Assembly: GCF_014648395.1 (NCBI RefSeq)
Contig: NZ_BMRA01000001.1
Location: 500,521-564,520, forward strand
From: Micromonospora fulviviridis
Lineage (GTDB): Bacteria; Actinomycetota; Actinomycetes; Mycobacteriales; Micromonosporaceae
Reading direction: 5' to 3'
Length of the DNA stretch: 64,000 nt
The notes under the pieces were generated by a model. It was not told the origin of the DNA. It was given only the letters and a program-made list of their open reading frames with translations, and did not search any database. This document shows positions 15,332 to 26,182 of this stretch, piece after piece. Within the stretch, counting starts at the first letter, position 1, and the number at the start of each line of letters is the position of its first letter. Position numbers and translations under genes: made by a program.

Positions 15332-18300
15332 TCAGGCGGGCTCCGTCCAGGCGGTCTGGATGAGCTGCTGGCCGTCCCGGCGACGGACCAGGGTGCCCCG
15401 GCCCGGCGGTTGCGGGCTCGGCCGCAGGTTGCCGAAGACCGCGCCCTCCTCGCGGCTGCCGGACATCAGCAGGCCCGGCGAGTCCAGCTCGCGCAGGCGT
15501 TGCAGCACCGGCTCGTAGAGGGCCCGGGCCACGCCGCCCACCCGGCGGGTGATGATCAGGTGCAGGCCGATGTCCCGCGCCTGCGGCAGCAGTTCGTGCA
15601 GGGCCCTGAGCGGGTTGTTGCCGCCGGAGGCGACCAGGTCGTAGTCGTCCACCAGGATGTAGAGCTCCGGCCCCTTCCACCAGCTCCGGTCCCGCAGCTG
15701 GGCGGTGGTCACGTCCGGCCCGGGCAGCCGGTTCTGCAGGGCGCTGCGGATCGAGCCGAGGCCCTGGCTGAAGACCTGGTTGGACGGCGCGTAGTCGAGC
15801 AGGTGGTCGCCCTCGACGGCGCCCAGCAGGCCGCGCCGGTAGTCGGCGATGACCAGCCGGGCCTGGGCCGGGGTGTACCGCTCGGCGATGCCCCGGGCGA
15901 TCAGCCGCAGCAGGTTGGTCTTGCCGCACTCGGCGTCGCCGAACACGGTGAGGTGCGGCTCGGTCGTCAGGTCCAGGTAGACCGGGGCGAGCGCCGACTC
16001 GTTGACGCCGATCGGGATGCCCGGGGCCGACCGGTCGACCACCTTCGCCAGCTCGCCGACCGCCAGCTTCCGCGGCAGCAGCCGTACCTTCGGCGCCGGG
16101 CGGCCCGGCCAGTTGGCCGCCACGTGCCCGGCCAGGGCGACCGACGCCTCGGTCAGATCCTCGATGTCGCGCTTGCCGTCGATCCGCGAGATCCCGGTGA
16201 GGAAGTGCAACTTGTCGCGGGTCAGACCGCGACCCGGCGCGCCGACCGGCACGTTCTGCGCCGCCCGCCGGTCGATCTCCGACTCGGCCGGGTCGCCGAG
16301 CCGCAGCTCCAGCTTGGTGCCGAGCAGGTCCCGCATGTTGATCCGGATCTCCGCCCACCGCACGGCCGTGATGACCACGTGTACGCCGAAACCGAGCCCG
16401 CGGTTGGCCAGGTTGGTGATGGTCTGCTCCAGCTCCTCGTACTCCTGGCGCAGCGTGTTCCAGCCGTCGACCACGAGGAAGACGTCACCGAACGGGTCGT
16501 CGGCGAACTCCCCGGCCGCCCGGCGCCGCCGGTAGCTGGCCACCGAGTCGATGCCGTGCTGGGTGAACCGGTTCTCCCGCTCGTCGATGACGGCGACCAC
16601 CTCGGCCACGGTCCGGCGGACCGCCTCGACGTCCCGCCGCCCGGCCACACCGGAGGTGTGCGGCAGCCCGTCCAGGCTGCGCAGCGCGCCACCGCCGAAG
16701 TCGAGGCAGAAGAACTGCACCTCGCGCGGGGTGTGGGTGAGCGCCAGCGAGGCCAGCATCGTGCGCAGCATGGTGCTCTTGCCGCTCAGCGAGGCGCCGA
16801 CGATCACCACGTTGCCGCCGGCCCCGGAGAGGTCGACCATCATCGGGTCGCGGCGCTGCTCGTACGGGCGGTCGACGATGCCCACCGGCACGGTGAGCCG
16901 GCCCCGCCCCGGCCAGTCCGCGGTGGTGAGGCCGAACGTCGGGTGGACCTTCAGCGGCGGCAGCAGCTCGGCCAGGCCCGACGGCTCGGCCAGCGGCGGC
17001 AGCCAGACCTGGTGCGCCGGACGGCCCTGCCCCTTGAGACGGTCGATCAGCACGTCCAGCATCGCCACGGCCTTGCCGTCGCCGGTCTGCTCCGGCTCGG
17101 GCGCGGTCTCGGCCGGGCTCGGCAGGGCCGGCGCCGGCACGTAGTCGATGCCGTACGGGACGATCCGGCGCTGCACCTGCGCCCGTACCGAGCGCTGCAC
17201 CTGCCCCGGCGCCCGGTACGGGCCCGAGACGTAGGCGGCGCGGAACCGCAGCATGGTGGACGTGTCGGTCTTGAGGTAGCCGTGGCCGGGCGCGCTCGGC
17301 AGCTCGTACGCGTCCGGGACGCCGAGCACGATCCGGCTCTCCACCGCCGAGAAGGTCCGCAGACCGATCCGGTACGACAGGTGGGTATCGAGTCCCCGGA
17401 GTTTCCCCTCCTCCAGCCGCTGGCTCGCCAGCAGCAGGTGGACGCCGAGCGACCGGCCGAGCCGGCCGATCATCACGAAGAGGTCGATGAAGTCCGGCTT
17501 CGCGGCGAGCAGCTCGGAGAACTCGTCACAGATGATGAGCAGGCTGGGCATCGGCTCCAGCGGCTCGCCCGCGGCCCGTGCCTTCTCGTAGTCGTAGCGC
17601 GAGACGTAGTTGCCGGCCGCCCGCAGCACCTCCTGGCGGCGGTTCATCTCACCGGCCAGCGCGTCCCGCATGCGGTCGACCAGCGGCAGCTCGTCCGACA
17701 GGTTGGTGATGACCGCGCTGGTGTGCGGCAACGCGTCCAGCGAGGCGAAGGTGGCGCCACCCTTGAAGTCGACCAGGACGAAGTTGAGCTCCTCGGACGA
17801 GTGGGTCACGGCCAGCGCCGCGACCACCGTACGCAGGAGTTCGCTCTTGCCGGAACCGGTCGCGCCGATGACCAGGCCGTGCGGGCCCATGCCCTCGTGC
17901 GCGGACTCCTTGAAGTCCAGCTCCACCACGTTGCCGTCCGGGCCGACGCCGAGCGGGATGCGCAGCCGGTCCCGGTGGCCGCGCGGCCGCCAGGTCTGCT
18001 GGGTGTCCACCGTGGCCGCGTCGCCGACGCCGAGCAGGTCCGGCAGCTCCATGCTGCGGGCCAGCGGCTCCTCGGTGCTGGCGCCCTGCTGCTGCGAGAG
18101 CCGGTAGGGGGCGATCTGCCGGGCCAGCCCCTCCGCGGCCGCCATGCTCAGCCGGTCCGGCCGGCCCAGCCGGGAGTTGGTCGTGCCGCGGACCAGGTCC
18201 AACCCGCTGCCGTCGCCGGCGTCCAGACAGAGCAGCCAGCGGCCGGCGTCGCGGGGCACCGCGCCGGAGAGGTCGATCACCGTGGCGCCCAGCAGGCCCG

Positions 18301-19297
18301 GCCCCATCAGCGCGCAGGTCGACGAGACCTCCCCGCCGTCGAGCACCACCACCACGTGCGGCGCGGTGGTGAGCGGCTTCGCCTCCGCGGCGAACCGGGG
18401 CCGGCCGCCCAACTCGTTGGCGAGCGCCGCCTCCGCCTCGGCGAGGCTGGCGAAGACCATCCGGCGCGCGCCCGCCGCGTCCGTACGCCCCGGGTGCTGG
18501 GCGTGCGGCAGCCACTTCACCCAGTCCCACACCGGCTGCCGGTCGGGCGCGGCCACCACGGCCACCAGGAGGTCGTCGGGGGCGTGGAAGGTGACCAGCT
18601 GACCCACCGCGGCCCGGGCCAGGTCGAGCACCGGCTCCCGGTCGCCGCGCAACGCGACCCGGCTGAACGCGCGCAGCGACAACGCGGTGGGCAGGTCCGG
18701 CACGCTGGAGTGGGCCCGGACGAACCGGCGCAGCGCGATGGCGCTCATCGGCTCCAGGTCCTCCACCGGCTTGGTCTCCGGCGGCACGATCTCCACGGCC
18801 AGCCGCTGCGGGCCGAGCGCGATCCGGGCCTCGCCGAAGTCGTCCTCGGTGATCCGCCGCTCCCACAGCCGGCGCGAGGCGGCGACCGACCAGAGCGCGT
18901 CCGGCTCCGGGTGCCGCCAGGTCATCGCGGCGCGCTGCTGCTCGGCGGCCCGCCGGGTGCGCTTGCGCATCTGGGCCAGGTAACGCATGTAGTCGCGCCG
19001 CTGGGCGTTCAGCTCGGCCTTGTCGTTGCCGCCGTTGCCGAGCGTGCCGACCGCCATGCCCAGCATCGACACGCCGAACAGGCCGCCGGCCACGTACGTC
19101 ATCATGCCGCCGCCGCGACCCGCGTAGAGGAAGGCCATCGCGCCGACGCCGCAGAGCATCGGCAGGATCATCAGCACCTGACCCATGCCCTTGGCCTGCG
19201 GCTCCGGCAGTTCGGGCGGGGACTCCAGCAGCACCTCCCCGCGCGGCAGCGCGGGTCCCGGTTGACGCGGAAGCCGGCGGAACACCACCGTGCTCAA
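15332..19297 (-). CDS. eccC: T7SS ATPase EccC
   Basis: The motor of the secretion system, 1321 residues in a single chain. Two N-terminal membrane helices ([20 protein letters not shown] and the next segment) precede a DUF-type stalk and three FtsK/SpoIIIE ATPase domains. Their Walker A lysines are Lys484 (GATGSGKSE), Lys840 (GASLSGKST) and Lys1126 (GDAECGKTN), with Walker B-like strands [18 protein letters not shown] and LVIADYRRG. EccC selects substrates by their C-terminal signals and powers export. I choose a TTG start: it has a near-ideal GGGGAGGAG site and gives the family's usual opening ([12 protein letters not shown]), while the frame upstream overlaps eccD. It is divergent from eccD. 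Confidence 0.94.
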   Translation of the reverse strand: MSTVVFRRLPRQPGPALPRGEVLLESPPELPEPQAKGMGQVLMILPMLCGVGAMAFLYAGRGGGMMTYVAGGLFGVSMLGMAVGTLGNGGNDKAELNAQRRDYMRYLAQMRKRTRRAAEQQRAAMTWRHPEPDALWSVAASRRLWERRITEDDFGEARIALGPQRLAVEIVPPETKPVEDLEPMSAIALRRFVRAHSSVPDLPTALSLRAFSRVALRGDREPVLDLARAAVGQLVTFHAPDDLLVAVVAAPDRQPVWDWVKWLPHAQHPGRTDAAGARRMVFASLAEAEAALANELGGRPRFAAEAKPLTTAPHVVVVLDGGEVSSTCALMGPGLLGATVIDLSGAVPRDAGRWLLCLDAGDGSGLDLVRGTTNSRLGRPDRLSMAAAEGLARQIAPYRLSQQQGASTEEPLARSMELPDLLGVGDAATVDTQQTWRPRGHRDRLRIPLGVGPDGNVVELDFKESAHEGMGPHGLVIGATGSGKSELLRTVVAALAVTHSSEELNFVLVDFKGGATFASLDALPHTSAVITNLSDELPLVDRMRDALAGEMNRRQEVLRAAGNYVSRYDYEKARAAGEPLEPMPSLLIICDEFSELLAAKPDFIDLFVMIGRLGRSLGVHLLLASQRLEEGKLRGLDTHLSYRIGLRTFSAVESRIVLGVPDAYELPSAPGHGYLKTDTSTMLRFRAAYVSGPYRAPGQVQRSVRAQVQRRIVPYGIDYVPAPALPSPAETAPEPEQTGDGKAVAMLDVLIDRLKGQGRPAHQVWLPPLAEPSGLAELLPPLKVHPTFGLTTADWPGRGRLTVPVGIVDRPYEQRRDPMMVDLSGAGGNVVIVGASLSGKSTMLRTMLASLALTHTPREVQFFCLDFGGGALRSLDGLPHTSGVAGRRDVEAVRRTVAEVVAVIDERENRFTQHGIDSVASYRRRRAAGEFADDPFGDVFLVVDGWNTLRQEYEELEQTITNLANRGLGFGVHVVITAVRWAEIRINMRDLLGTKLELRLGDPAESEIDRRAAQNVPVGAPGRGLTRDKLHFLTGISRIDGKRDIEDLTEASVALAGHVAANWPGRPAPKVRLLPRKLAVGELAKVVDRSAPGIPIGVNESALAPVYLDLTTEPHLTVFGDAECGKTNLLRLIARGIAERYTPAQARLVIADYRRGLLGAVEGDHLLDYAPSNQVFSQGLGSIRSALQNRLPGPDVTTAQLRDRSWWKGPELYILVDDYDLVASGGNNPLRALHELLPQARDIGLHLIITRRVGGVARALYEPVLQRLRELDSPGLLMSGSREEGAVFGNLRPSPQPPGRGTLVRRRDGQQLIQTAWTEPA

Positions 19298-19468
19298 CCT
19301 TGTCTCCTCCCCAGAGGCGGCCCTGCTCGTGGTCGGCCGACGCACCCGAGTCGTCGGGTGGGCAACCTGTGCGACCGCCATCGTAGGTAATCTCCCGGAG
19401 GCGTCGTGGACCCACGGGGGCGGCGCGGGCGGCCGAGGTGGATCGTAGGCGAGCACGAGGAGGCCACA

Positions 19469-20866
19469 GTGGCGACGAAGACGGCGACCGGCGGACTGAG
19501 CCGGATCACCATCGTGGCGCCGCGGACCAGGATGGATCTGGCGTTGCCGTCCGACGTGCCGCTGGCCGACCTGTTGCCGACCCTGCTGCGCTACGCCGGC
19601 GAGGATCTCGCCGACGAGGGCGTACGCCACGGCGGCTGGAGCCTGTCCCGGCTCGGTGGGCAGCCGCTCGACGGCGGCCGCACCGCCGCGCAGCTCGGCG
19701 TCCGTGACGGCGAGGTGCTCTACTTCAACCCGCGCTCCGCCGCCGCGCCCGAGATCGTCTTCGACGACGTGGTGGACGCGGTCGCCACGGCGACCAACCA
19801 GCGGGCCGGCGTCTGGCAGGTCGGCACCACGCGGGCGTTCTCGGTGCTCTTCGCCGGGGCCGCGCTGGCGGCCGGCGCGGCGGCCACGCTGCTCGCCGGG
19901 CCGCCGCAGCTGCCCGGCGCGCTCGCCGCGCTGGTGGTCGCGGTCGCGCTGCTGATCAGCGCCGCGGTGCTCTCCCGGGCGGTCGGCGACAGCCGGACCG
20001 GCGCGGTGCTCGCCATGGGTGGCCTCGGCTACGCCGCGATCGGCGGCCTGCTGGTGCTCGCCGGGGACCGGAGGCTCACCGAGCTGGCCAGCCCGCACGT
20101 GCTGCTCGCGGCGACCGCGGTGGTGCTCTTCGGCGCGGTCGCCGCGCTGGCCGTCGGCGACCGGCTGCCGCTCTTCCTCGGCGCGGTCGGGGTGGGTGTG
20201 GCGGTCGGCTTCGGCGCGGCGCTCTGCCTGGCCTTCGGCATCGGCGCCGCCGCCGCCGCGGCGGTGGTCGCGACCGTGGCGTTCGGCGCGCTGCCGGCGC
20301 TGCCGATGATCTCCTACCGGCTGGCCCGGCTGCCGGTGCCGTCGATCCCGACCGGTCCGGACGACCTGAAGAGCGACACGGAGTCGGTGGACGGCCCGCA
20401 GGTGCTGCGCAACAGCGAGCGGGCCGACGCGTTCCTCACCGGTCTGCTGTGGACGGTGTCGGTGCTGGTGCTCGGCGGTGAGCTGGTCCTCGCCGGCAAC
20501 GGCCGGCTGCCGGCGGTGCTGCTCTGCCTGGTGCTGGCCCTGCTGGCGCTGCTGCGGGCCCGCCCGTTCCTCGGCCGCGGCCAGCGCACCCCGGTGCTCC
20601 TGGCCGGCACGGTGGGCCTCGGGCTGGCCGCCGCGGCCACCTTCGGCGCCGGCTCCCTCGCGGTCCGGCTCGGGCTGATCCTGGGCGGCCTGCTGGTGGT
20701 GACCGTGATCAGCCTGATCTACGGGCTCACCGTGGCGGGCAAGCGGATCTCGCCGGTCTGGGGCCGCACCCTGGACATCGTCGAGATCCTGCTGATCGTC
20801 GCCCTGGTGCCGCTGGCCGTCTGGGTCTGCGGCCTCTACGGCTGGATCGTCAACCTTCGACCGTGA
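19469..20866 (+). CDS. eccD: T7SS membrane channel component EccD
   Basis: The 465-residue protein has the two EccD parts. A ubiquitin-like N-terminal domain of about 90 residues ([20 protein letters not shown] and [19 protein letters not shown]) is followed by about eleven membrane helices filling the rest, the last ending [11 protein letters not shown]. EccD dimers line the inner-membrane pore of the complex. I choose the GTG with an AGGAGG site rather than the upstream ATG. The last 17 bases overlap the convergent eccE 3' end. Divergent transcription from eccC across a 171-bp gap suggests a shared control region. Confidence 0.93.
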   Translation: MATKTATGGLSRITIVAPRTRMDLALPSDVPLADLLPTLLRYAGEDLADEGVRHGGWSLSRLGGQPLDGGRTAAQLGVRDGEVLYFNPRSAAAPEIVFDDVVDAVATATNQRAGVWQVGTTRAFSVLFAGAALAAGAAATLLAGPPQLPGALAALVVAVALLISAAVLSRAVGDSRTGAVLAMGGLGYAAIGGLLVLAGDRRLTELASPHVLLAATAVVLFGAVAALAVGDRLPLFLGAVGVGVAVGFGAALCLAFGIGAAAAAAVVATVAFGALPALPMISYRLARLPVPSIPTGPDDLKSDTESVDGPQVLRNSERADAFLTGLLWTVSVLVLGGELVLAGNGRLPAVLLCLVLALLALLRARPFLGRGQRTPVLLAGTVGLGLAAAATFGAGSLAVRLGLILGGLLVVTVISLIYGLTVAGKRISPVWGRTLDIVEILLIVALVPLAVWVCGLYGWIVNLRP

Positions 20867-22022
20867 CCGTGCCCATCGCGGTGCCCACCGGCGCGGTGGC
20901 GTAGACGCCCGGGCCGTGCTGGCCGTCCAGCGGACGGGCCGGCACGCCGGAGCGGCGGGCCACGTCCCGGACCACCTTCACCAGCGCCTCGGCGTGGCCG
21001 TCCATGGCCGCCACGCGCAGCAGCGGCGGGAGCTGCCGGCCGCCGGGGAGCACCACCGCCGCGACCGTGTGCGACGGGGCGGAGGTGGCGGTCACCGCGT
21101 CCACCAGCGCGCCCAGCGAGCCGTTGGGGCGGACCCGCAGCGCCAGGCACCGCTGCGTCCAGCCACCGCCGCGCAGGCTGGTCCAGCTCTCCACCGGGGA
21201 CTCCGGGGCCAGGTCGAGCCCGGCGCCGGAGACCACCGCGGCGTGCAACTCCTCCCGGCCGAGCACCCGGTGGCCGAGGCCGGCGGCGTTGAGCACCTTG
21301 CCGAGCCGGCCGATGCCGGCGGCGACCGTGCGGTGCACGCCGCGCAGGCCGCCGCCCCGGCTGACCGTCTCGGCGCGGGCGTCGGCGACCGACAGGCGCA
21401 GCGCCACCCAGACCGTGCGGTGCGCCGCCGGGGGCGCGCCGGGCGCCGGGTACCAGACCAGGGTGTGCGAGACGACCTGGGTCTGGGTGACCGGCCCGGT
21501 GAAGTCGGCGAGCACCGCGAGCGCCCGGTCCACCACGGCCGCCTCGATCGACCCGGCCGGGGTGCCGGGCCGGCCGGTCAGCGCTACCGCGGCGAACCAG
21601 CCCCGGTCGTCCTGGCCGATGCCGAGCCGGGTGCCGCGCTCGGTCAGCTCGACGACGGACAGCTCGGGGGCGAGCGCGGCCAGCCGCGGGTCACCCGCTG
21701 GGGCCGCGCCCCGGGCCCGGCCCCGGCGGCGGCGCAGCCGGCGGCGGAGCATCAGGTCCTCGTACCACCAGCGGCCGCCGCGGCGGGCGAAGGCGGCCAC
21801 CACGGCCAGCAGCGCCAGCACGGCGACGACGGCGAGCAGCCAGGCCGGGCCGCCGGTGGCGAACCAGACGGCGAGCGCGGCGCACTCCAGCACCACGAGT
21901 TGGCCGACGACCACCGGGCCGAGCCGGCCGCGCCGGCGCTTGTCGGCCGGGGTGACCGGTCGGTCCGCCGGCACGGCGGGGGCGGTGGCCGTACGACCGG
22001 GTGGCGCCTGGACCTGGGTCAT
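20850..22022 (-). CDS. eccE: T7SS component EccE
   Basis: A 390-residue protein with two adjacent membrane helices near the N-terminus (about residues 36-77, [20 protein letters not shown] then [18 protein letters not shown]). A very basic segment follows ([16 protein letters not shown]) and then a mixed alpha/beta cytoplasmic domain ([20 protein letters not shown] onward) to the end. This is the EccE architecture; EccE sits at the periphery of the EccBCDE complex. Starting at MTQVQAP gives a GAAGGG site; the open frame upstream is arginine-rich noncoding-like sequence. It converges on eccD with a 17-bp overlap and is divergent from eccB. Confidence 0.9.
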   Translation of the reverse strand: MTQVQAPPGRTATAPAVPADRPVTPADKRRRGRLGPVVVGQLVVLECAALAVWFATGGPAWLLAVVAVLALLAVVAAFARRGGRWWYEDLMLRRRLRRRRGRARGAAPAGDPRLAALAPELSVVELTERGTRLGIGQDDRGWFAAVALTGRPGTPAGSIEAAVVDRALAVLADFTGPVTQTQVVSHTLVWYPAPGAPPAAHRTVWVALRLSVADARAETVSRGGGLRGVHRTVAAGIGRLGKVLNAAGLGHRVLGREELHAAVVSGAGLDLAPESPVESWTSLRGGGWTQRCLALRVRPNGSLGALVDAVTATSAPSHTVAAVVLPGGRQLPPLLRVAAMDGHAEALVKVVRDVARRSGVPARPLDGQHGPGVYATAPVGTAMGTVTVEG

Positions 22023-22184
22023 CGGTGAGCGTCCCTTCTGGACATCCTGGGCATCCGCCGGTGCGGTGCGTCGCCGGAGGGCGGGCGGGGTCCCGGTGAA
22101 CCGTCGACGGCCCCTTATCGTAGGGAAGCCCGCGGCGAAGTTCGGACCTGATCGTCGCGGACCCACCCCTGCCGGAGGTTAGTC

Positions 22185-23651
22185 ATGCGGACCCGCCGCG
22201 ATCAGGTGCAGGCGTACCGCTTCGTCACCCGCCGGATCGTCTCGGCGCTGCTCACCGGCGACCCGGAGACCAACGACCTGCCGATGCGGCGCCTCGGCAT
22301 GGCGGTGTTCGGCAGCGTCATCGCCGCCGCCGTCGTCCTCGGCGGCGCGGGCGCGTACGGGCAGTTCACCAGCAACTCCGCCCCGCTGGAGCCGAACACG
22401 CTGGTGATCGAGCGGGAGACCGGCGCCACCTACGTCTTCGGCGACGACAAGGTGCTGCACCCTACGCTCAACTACGCCTCGGCCCGGCTCATCCTCAACG
22501 ACGCCGGCGCGCCGGTCCGCACGATGTCGCAGGCCTCGATCAAGGACCGGCCGCGGGGCCGGGCGGTGGGCATCGTGGGCGCCCCGGACGACGTGCCGGA
22601 CCGGAAGTCCCTGGTCGGCCTCCCCTGGTCGGTGTGCGACGTGCCGGACCCGAACGACCCGCAGCGTTCCACCACCCGCCTGGTGATCGACCGGCCGCTG
22701 CCCGGCGGCACCCCGCTCACCGACCGGGCGGTCCTGGTCAAGGTGAACGACGCGCGCTACCTGCTCACCGGCGGCTCCCGGCTGCGGGTGGTCGGCGACG
22801 AGCAGGCGCTGGTGGCGTTGAAGATGGCCGGCGCGGCCACCCTCACGGTCGGGCAGCAGCTGCTCAACGCGGTGCCGGTCGGCCCGGCGCTACGCAAGCC
22901 GACCATCGACGGGGAGGGCGGCCCGAGCGGGCTGACCGTGGGCGACCGCCCGGCCCGGGTCGGGCAGGTCTACCGGGCCGCGGGCCAGTACTACGTGCTG
23001 GCCAAGCAGGGCCTGGTGGCGATCGGGGAGGTCACCGCGCTGCTGCTGCTCGGCGGCGGCGGTCAGGTCACCGACATCACGCCGGACCAGGCCGGCCAGC
23101 TCCTCACCGACCAGCGGCTGGAGGCCGAAGGGCTGCCGGTCCGGCTGCCCACCCTGCACGAGGTCCGCGCCGGGCGGACGGTGCTCTGTGCCACGTACCG
23201 CTCCGGTCCGGCCGGCCAGCCGACCACCACGCTGGAGGTCTTCGACCAGCCGCCGGCCGAGCTGACCGCGGCGACCGCGGTGCCCGCGCGGCAGAGCGCG
23301 CGCGACGCGGTCCGGACCGCCGAGAGCGTGCTGCTGCCCGGCGGCAAGGGCGTGCTGGTGCAGTCCACCGCCGGGGAGACCGGCAAGCCGGCGGCCGGTT
23401 CCACGGTCTACCTGATCACCGCCCAGGGGGTCCGTTACCCGCTCGGCACCGCCTCGGGCGACGCGAAGAGCGCCCTCGGCTACGGCGACGTGACCCCGCT
23501 CGCGGTGCCCGCGTCCCTGCTGGCACTGGTGCCGACCGGGCCGACCCTGGAGCGCGAGGACGCGATGACCCACTTCGATCCGGGTGCCACGCCCGGCGGC
23601 GGCGCGACGACCGGTCCGGGCGACGACGCGGCCCCCGCGCAGGGCGGCTGA
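22185..23651 (+). CDS. eccB: T7SS component EccB
   Basis: The 488-residue protein matches EccB. A short cytoplasmic N-terminus has MRTRRDQVQAYRFVTRRIVS, close to the family signature. One membrane helix lies at about residues 37-60, and a large extracytoplasmic domain built of repeats (VLVKVNDARYLLTGGSRLRV; YYVLAKQGLVAIGEVTALLL; VYLITAQGVRYPLG) fills the rest. Two cysteines (WSVCDV and TVLCATY) could form the periplasmic disulfide known in EccB. A Gly/Thr-rich tail ends the chain. EccB forms the outer-face dimer above the pore and interacts with MycP. ATG start with a GCCGGAGG site, divergent from eccE. Confidence 0.93.
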   Translation: MRTRRDQVQAYRFVTRRIVSALLTGDPETNDLPMRRLGMAVFGSVIAAAVVLGGAGAYGQFTSNSAPLEPNTLVIERETGATYVFGDDKVLHPTLNYASARLILNDAGAPVRTMSQASIKDRPRGRAVGIVGAPDDVPDRKSLVGLPWSVCDVPDPNDPQRSTTRLVIDRPLPGGTPLTDRAVLVKVNDARYLLTGGSRLRVVGDEQALVALKMAGAATLTVGQQLLNAVPVGPALRKPTIDGEGGPSGLTVGDRPARVGQVYRAAGQYYVLAKQGLVAIGEVTALLLLGGGGQVTDITPDQAGQLLTDQRLEAEGLPVRLPTLHEVRAGRTVLCATYRSGPAGQPTTTLEVFDQPPAELTAATAVPARQSARDAVRTAESVLLPGGKGVLVQSTAGETGKPAAGSTVYLITAQGVRYPLGTASGDAKSALGYGDVTPLAVPASLLALVPTGPTLEREDAMTHFDPGATPGGGATTGPGDDAAPAQGG

Positions 23652-23768
23652 GCGGCGCCGCGACGGTCCGAAGTGGAAGGAACCCGATGACGGGTCGCCC
23701 CGGTTGGGCCGGGTCGACTAACCTGAACGTGGCCAACGGTTCTCGACGATGACTACGGGGATGCAGCC

Positions 23769-24140
23769 ATGACCGGGCGCACGACAGTAGACGTACTGTC
23801 CTTGGAGGACTTTCACCAGCGGCTCGAGCGCAGGCTGAGCGAGGCCGAGTCGGTGTTGAAGAAGCTCAACACCGAGATGCAGTGCCGGCCGCCGGCACTC
23901 GGCGCGTTCACCGACGCCAACGACAACGCGCGTCGCTACTCCGAGACGCACCAGAGCTACGTCAACCACGTCGAGCGGTTGCGGCGGGCGATCGTGGCCG
24001 CCCAGAAGGCCACCAAGACGATCATGACGAACTACAAGACCGCCGAGGCACGCAACGCCGCCGCCGCGGCCGACATCGCCGCCGCCCTCTCCGGGCTGAC
24101 CGAGGCGATGAAGCCGAAGGGAGAGGATCCGCGTGTCTGA
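23769..24140 (+). CDS. Small helical T7SS-associated protein
   Basis: A 123-residue, almost entirely helical protein without signal peptide. VDVLSLEDFHQRLERRLSEA forms a first helix, FTDANDNARRYSETHQSYVN a middle one with the N-A-x2-Y pattern, and VERLRRAIVAAQKATKTIMT the last long helix. The tail is MKPKGEDPRV. It has the size and helix content of WXG100 or EspC-type partners but lacks the WXG turn. Its last eight bases overlap the next gene, so the two products are made together and may form a complex, like PE with PPE proteins. It is downstream of eccB by 117 bp on the same strand. Confidence 0.78.
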   Translation: MTGRTTVDVLSLEDFHQRLERRLSEAESVLKKLNTEMQCRPPALGAFTDANDNARRYSETHQSYVNHVERLRRAIVAAQKATKTIMTNYKTAEARNAAAAADIAAALSGLTEAMKPKGEDPRV

Positions 24141-25380
24141 ATACACCCAGCGCTACGAGCACGTCAGCCACAAGGAGCTCTACCAGGGCGTCAACGCCGG
24201 TGACCCGAAGCAGATCGACGGGCTCAGCGCCCAGTGGACCTCGCTGAAGGGCACCCTCGACGACCTCGGCCGCGACCTGACCGCCGACCTGGACGCGCTG
24301 CTGAAGACCTGGACGGGCGACGCCTCCCGGGAGTTCCACCGCCGGCTCAACCTGGTCGCCGACTACTCCGGCAACCTGGCCGAGGGCATGACGGGCATGC
24401 GGCAGGCGCTCGACATGATGGCCAGCGAGCTGCGCACCGCCCAGGCGAAGGCGGAGAGCCCCGAGGAGACCGACGACAACGACAAGATGCTCTCCAACGC
24501 CGGCAAGGGCTTCCTGGTGGGCGGCCTGCCGGGTGCGCTGGTCGGCGGCATCGTCGGCCACGAGCAGGACAAGGCCGAGCAGGAGAAGGCACACCAGCGG
24601 ATGGTGCAGGTCGTCGCCAAGCTGGCCGAGGGCTACGACTTCTCGGCGTACGGCCGGATCGTCGTGCCGGAGCCGCCGCACACGGAGCTGCCGGGCCACA
24701 GCGACTCGACCGATCCGACGCTGCGCAGCGGCCCGTCGGTGGGCACGCCGTCGGCCGGGCCGGGGGTCGGCAGCTTCGGTCCCGCGGCGAACGGCACCGC
24801 GACCACCTCGGGCGTGCACCACACCGCCCCGGGCAGCGGCACGGTGGGCGGCGGCACCGGCGGCCAGCCCGGCACCGGCACCCCGGGCACCATCGGCTCG
24901 GTCGGCACCGTCGACCCGAGCGGCACCTCGCTCGCGGGCGCCGGTCCGCTGACCGTCCCCGGTCCGACGACCGGCCTGGCCGGTCCCGGGCTCGGCGGCG
25001 CCAACCCGACCCTGCCGGCCGGCGGGGGCGGCGGCTCGCTCTACGGCATGCCGGGCGTGCTCGGCACCGGGTCGCTGGCCGGTTCGGGTGGCGGCTCGGC
25101 GGGCGCCGGCCGAGTGGGCGGGATCGGCGCCGAGGGCCGGTCGGCCGCGGGCACCGGCCGCCTCGCCTCCGGGCGGGGCGTGACGGTCGAGGCGGAGGGC
25201 CGTTCCACGGGCAAGGGCGGCGCCACCGGGCGGCCCGCCATGGCCGGCCGCAACGGCGTGCTGGGCGCGCGCGGCGGCGAGGACGACGAGGCCGAGGGCC
25301 GGCTGACCTGGCTCACCGAGGACGAAATGGTCTGGACCGACGGCGAGGCGGCCCCGCCGCCGGTGCTCGGCGGCAACTGA
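24133..25380 (+). CDS. PPE-like T7SS substrate with Gly-rich repeats
   Basis: A 415-residue protein in two parts. Residues 1-165 are helical, with TWTGDASREFHRR as the WXG-type turn, a Gly-rich hydrophobic hairpin (GKGFLVGGLPGALVGGIVG) and further helix to about 185. From there on the chain is low-complexity Gly/Pro/Ser/Thr (GTVGGGTGGQPGTGTPG type), ending in a conserved-looking acidic motif, RLTWLTEDEMVWTDGEAAPP. Similar W-L-T-E-D endings occur in actinobacterial PPE-like proteins. It has no signal peptide and should be a secreted or surface T7SS substrate. Its GTG overlaps the upstream small helical gene by eight bases, indicating tight coupling. Confidence 0.82.
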   Translation: MSEYTQRYEHVSHKELYQGVNAGDPKQIDGLSAQWTSLKGTLDDLGRDLTADLDALLKTWTGDASREFHRRLNLVADYSGNLAEGMTGMRQALDMMASELRTAQAKAESPEETDDNDKMLSNAGKGFLVGGLPGALVGGIVGHEQDKAEQEKAHQRMVQVVAKLAEGYDFSAYGRIVVPEPPHTELPGHSDSTDPTLRSGPSVGTPSAGPGVGSFGPAANGTATTSGVHHTAPGSGTVGGGTGGQPGTGTPGTIGSVGTVDPSGTSLAGAGPLTVPGPTTGLAGPGLGGANPTLPAGGGGGSLYGMPGVLGTGSLAGSGGGSAGAGRVGGIGAEGRSAAGTGRLASGRGVTVEAEGRSTGKGGATGRPAMAGRNGVLGARGGEDDEAEGRLTWLTEDEMVWTDGEAAPPPVLGGN

Positions 25381-25393
25381 CCGCAGGCTGACG

Positions 25394-25427
25394 ACGGCGC
25401 GGCGTCCCCACCGGGGCGCCGCGCCGT
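25394..25427 (+). terminator. Terminator after the PPE-like gene
   Basis: A 15-bp stem with one G-T wobble (ACGGCGCGGCG / CGCCGCGCCGT core) is followed by TTTC, just past the stop codon. Its 3' arm is the first unit of a short tandem repeat that continues downstream. Confidence 0.75.
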
Positions 25428-25486
25428 TTCGCGTCTGTGGCGCCGCGCCGTTCGCATCCGGCGGGGGCGCCGCGCCGTTTCGCGTC
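25415..25486. repeat. Three tandem copies of a terminator arm
   Basis: The 21-base unit GGCGCCGCGCCGTTTCGCGT(C) occurs at 25415-25435, 25439-25458 (one base shorter, with changes) and 25466-25486. A decayed fourth start (GGCGCCG) is near 25494. Any copy can pair with the single 5' arm at 25394-25409, so alternative hairpins are possible. Confidence 0.75.
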
Positions 25487-25626
25487 CGGCGGAGGCGCCG
25501 CCCGCTGGCCGAAGGCGCCGGATCTCCGGCGGAACGGATCCGTCCACAGCGAATGGTGGGGCGGGTCACGTCGACCGGGAAGATCGTCGAGCTGCACGAT
25601 GCGGAACTGACCGATAGGTTGAAACG

Positions 25627-26040
25627 GTGCTGCCCGTAGCGTTCGCCTCGTCCCTCTGGACGGCCACGCTGCGCAGGATCGCCCGCACGGCGGTGACCGC
25701 CCTCGCACTCATCGCCGGCCTCACCGGCCCGGCCGTCACCCCCGCCGACCACCTCCACCCGGCCGCGACCGCCCGCCCGGCGGTCGACCTGCGGGTCGAC
25801 GCCCCGGTTGCCCTCGGCGTCGCGCCGGCCGGCCCACGGGTCGCGGAGGCGGCCGGTGTCCGGCCCGCCGCGCCGGCCGTGGACTCGCCCGTCCGGCACC
25901 CGCTCGCCGCGCCGGCCGGGGCCGGGACGCCGCAGCGGGCCACGGCGGACGCCGCCGCGCCGGTAGCGGGCCGGGACGTCGTCCTCGCCGCCGACCCCGG
26001 CCGGGCCGCCAACGCCCGCCGCGGTCCGCCGCGCGCCTGA
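25627..26040 (+). CDS. Hypothetical exported Ala/Pro-rich protein
   Basis: A 137-residue open frame starting GTG with a hydrophobic segment at about residues 14-35 (IARTAVTALALIAGLTGPAV) that could be a signal peptide or anchor. The rest is an Ala/Pro/Arg/Val-rich low-complexity chain (RPAAPAVDSPVRHPL) with one conserved-looking HLHP and no motif I recognise. Third codon positions are strongly G/C, and no better frame exists on either strand. The lack of a clear ribosome-binding site and the low-complexity sequence keep confidence moderate. It could be a lineage-specific secreted protein, or a chance open frame in GC-rich DNA. Confidence 0.45.
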   Translation: MLPVAFASSLWTATLRRIARTAVTALALIAGLTGPAVTPADHLHPAATARPAVDLRVDAPVALGVAPAGPRVAEAAGVRPAAPAVDSPVRHPLAAPAGAGTPQRATADAAAPVAGRDVVLAADPGRAANARRGPPRA

Positions 26041-26182
26041 CCGCGCCGGCCTCTCCTCGCGTACGCGCCGGCGCCGCTCGACCGCCCCGGCCGCGTACCC
26101 CCGTCGCGTGCCGCCGCGACCTCCCGCCCGCCGACCGGGCCCCGACCGTTGACTCCTACCGTTCCACCACGAGGTGCTGGTG

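Noticed and set aside
19298..20098. In-frame upstream extension of eccC
   Set aside because: It overlaps eccD on the other strand and lies upstream of an excellent ribosome-binding site and TTG that give the usual EccC N-terminus.
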